Both the position numbers and the translations under genes were made by a program. A DNA stretch of 64,000 nt from Balanoglossus misakiensis (taxonomy: Eukaryota > Hemichordata), in contig CM082593.2 in NCBI GenBank assembly GCA_040954595.2, positions 9,982,001-10,046,000 on the forward strand. The letters are read 5' to 3'. Below, one piece after another: positions 62,883-64,000 of the stretch; positions within the stretch are counted from its first letter, which is position 1; each line of letters opens with the position of its first letter. The notes below the pieces were generated by a model, which saw only the letters and a list, made by a program, of their open reading frames with translations, had not been told where the DNA came from and did no database searches.

Positions 62883-63011
62883 ATGGGTGTGACCAGACGC
62901 TTGAATGTTTTCATGTGGGTGTCGTTGTTCATCGGGAACGGTCTCCTGGTGTGTCTGTACAGGTACGCAAGGAGAAACTGCCCACAAGAAGCTGCGAGTG
63001 AAACTATTTAA
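62883..63011 (+). CDS. Candidate start exon of a membrane-anchored protein, unknown family
   Basis: An ATG at 62,883 with G at -3 and G at +4 begins M-G-V-T-R-R, then a 20-residue hydrophobic segment (LNVFMWVSLFIGNGLLVCLY, residues 7-26), then R-Y-A-R-R and a hydrophilic tail to a TAA at 63,009. A short basic N-terminus plus a single membrane segment is the layout of a type II signal anchor, as in Golgi glycosyl- and sulfotransferases, but nothing identifies an enzyme. A strong acceptor-like site ends at 62,855. Donor-like sites at 62,963 (GTACGC) or 62,998 (GTGAAA) would let the exon end before the stop. I cannot place a second exon. It may be a 42-residue peptide, a first exon or chance. 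Confidence 0.3.
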   Translation: MGVTRRLNVFMWVSLFIGNGLLVCLYRYARRNCPQEAASETI

Positions 63012-63232
63012 GGTAGTATGTGCCTCGGGGTCCGAGATTCAGACAAATGATAGTCCTCAAAACTTTTTCAAGTCTTTGATTTACTAAAGTGTATGGTGAG
63101 TCTCTTTGAAAACAACAAAAACATTACTCACCATATTGTTATTTTTTTGAAAGTTTAAAATGAAGTTGACAATGTACCAAACATATTCTATTTATTTCTT
63201 CATGACCATGTTCACCCCAAGGTCATATGGAC

Positions 63233-63524
63233 CTGCAAGTATATGCCAGAGCCAGAGTCGACATTACCGAAGCTAGAGTTCAAAGCTTGCAGGTCACCCC
63301 TTGCCAGCTCATGTCTAGCTAAACTGCCATGGATGCCAATAGATATAGGACTACAGTAACCTGTAGATGGTTTCAGTATGTTTGAAGAAAGTGGTGGCGC
63401 ACTTTTGGCTACATTTGAAATGGCTATGGTACCAGTGGTTGAATTTGCAAAGGTGACCTTTGACCTGGCATCATTAAATATATTAAAGAACGATTGAACA
63501 TTCCTTGTTGTCGTAAAATGACAT
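63233..63524 (-). CDS. Candidate internal coding exon, unknown serine-rich protein
   Basis: On the minus strand a good acceptor (TAAGTTTTTACAG, ending at 63,525) opens into 97 codons without a stop, ending at CAG followed by GT (63,232-63,231). The first base completes a split codon, and then the frame reads C-H-F-T-T-T-R-N-V-Q. A middle part is rich in Ser, Thr, Asn and Gly (SAPPLSSNILKPSTGYCSPI), and the last residues are GSGIYLQ. There is no ATG-led frame, as expected of an internal exon. The donor (CAG/GTCCAT) is weak, and the stop-free frame continues only six codons beyond it. Codon content is less AT-biased than the flanks. No domain is recognised. It probably belongs to a gene with its other exons outside this window. 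Confidence 0.45.
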
Positions 63525-64000
63525 CTGTAAAAACTTATATTTTATCTGTTCATCTTGAAGTACTATATATTTAAACGCCAATTTTCCATTGCCAATCAAT
63601 TTTTACAAATAAATTGTAATATGCATGTTGATTTTACAAAAACTCCTTACTTCAAAGTGAATTCTGTTACACATCACGTAAATATTTTCCCCACGAATTC
63701 TTCAGTTGCTGACTCGGAAATTTCATATATTGGGCAGAAATTGGATACATTACCGAGCCATTAAAATTACAGTTTTCTATTTTAATTGATCTTCCATAAC
63801 TTCAAGTACTTTGATTTGACATAAATTAAAAACATCATGGTGAATAAATAAAAATCTTTGATTATCTAATTGTGCATGTTTACATGGTTTTATTTTAGTA
63901 TGCTGGGTACTTAATGTCTAATTGCTCGCTGATTTTATACTGTTCAAGATGACAATCTAATTTTAGTTTTCAGCTGATAATGGAAATCACTGATTAAAAA
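63525..64000. other. AT-rich low-copy DNA, probably intronic or intergenic
   Basis: The plus-strand frame at 63,555-63,764 has no start or splice support. If the minus-strand exon at 63,233-63,524 is real, this stretch would be part of its upstream intron. Confidence 0.4.

Overview
The window is non-coding-dominated eukaryotic nuclear DNA. Reasons: there are no long open reading frames, the base composition is AT-rich, splice-site-like signals bound the few coding-like stretches, and tRNA-derived SINE-like, foldback/MITE-like and satellite DNA are present. A marine invertebrate, perhaps a deuterostome such as an echinoderm, hemichordate or amphioxus, would fit the style of repeats, but I cannot fix the taxon from the sequence. 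About 44 of the 64 kb is two unrelated satellite arrays.

Layout. 1-7,750: low-copy DNA with an interspersed repeat (950-1,900), a CpG-richer island with a possible first exon (1,920-4,150), a minus-strand candidate terminal exon (5,194-5,508), a plus-strand broken exon (5,663-5,972) and five copies of a ~139-bp tandem repeat (6,857-7,547). 7,764-33,600: a family of long units (~0.8-1.1 kb), each made of a ~116-bp segment plus a spacer. Between the second and third spacer the 116-bp segment alone has expanded to ~190 tandem copies (9,493-31,508) with higher-order structure. 33,600-36,420: degenerate spacer, a CT-rich tract, a 52-58-bp minisatellite, an ATAAT-rich minisatellite and a C-rich tract. 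36,425-57,990: a second satellite of ~193 bp (about 110 monomers), with nested higher-order repeats of 584, 1,541, 1,930 and 5,191 bp. 57,860-62,510: flank repeats, including a SINE-like element, a 341-bp foldback element and a duplicated copy of the array's right end. 62,510-64,000: low-copy DNA with two coding-exon candidates, one on each strand.

No gene can be reconstructed. The exon candidates lie only at the two edges and I do not recognise their families. The main biology is satellite evolution: one array looks like the amplification of a small part of a larger repeat, and the other keeps a readable record of recent unequal exchanges differing by whole monomers. Two different satellites lying ~5 kb apart make pericentromeric or other heterochromatic DNA a reasonable but untested inference. 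All repeat counts and spacings come from positions read by eye.
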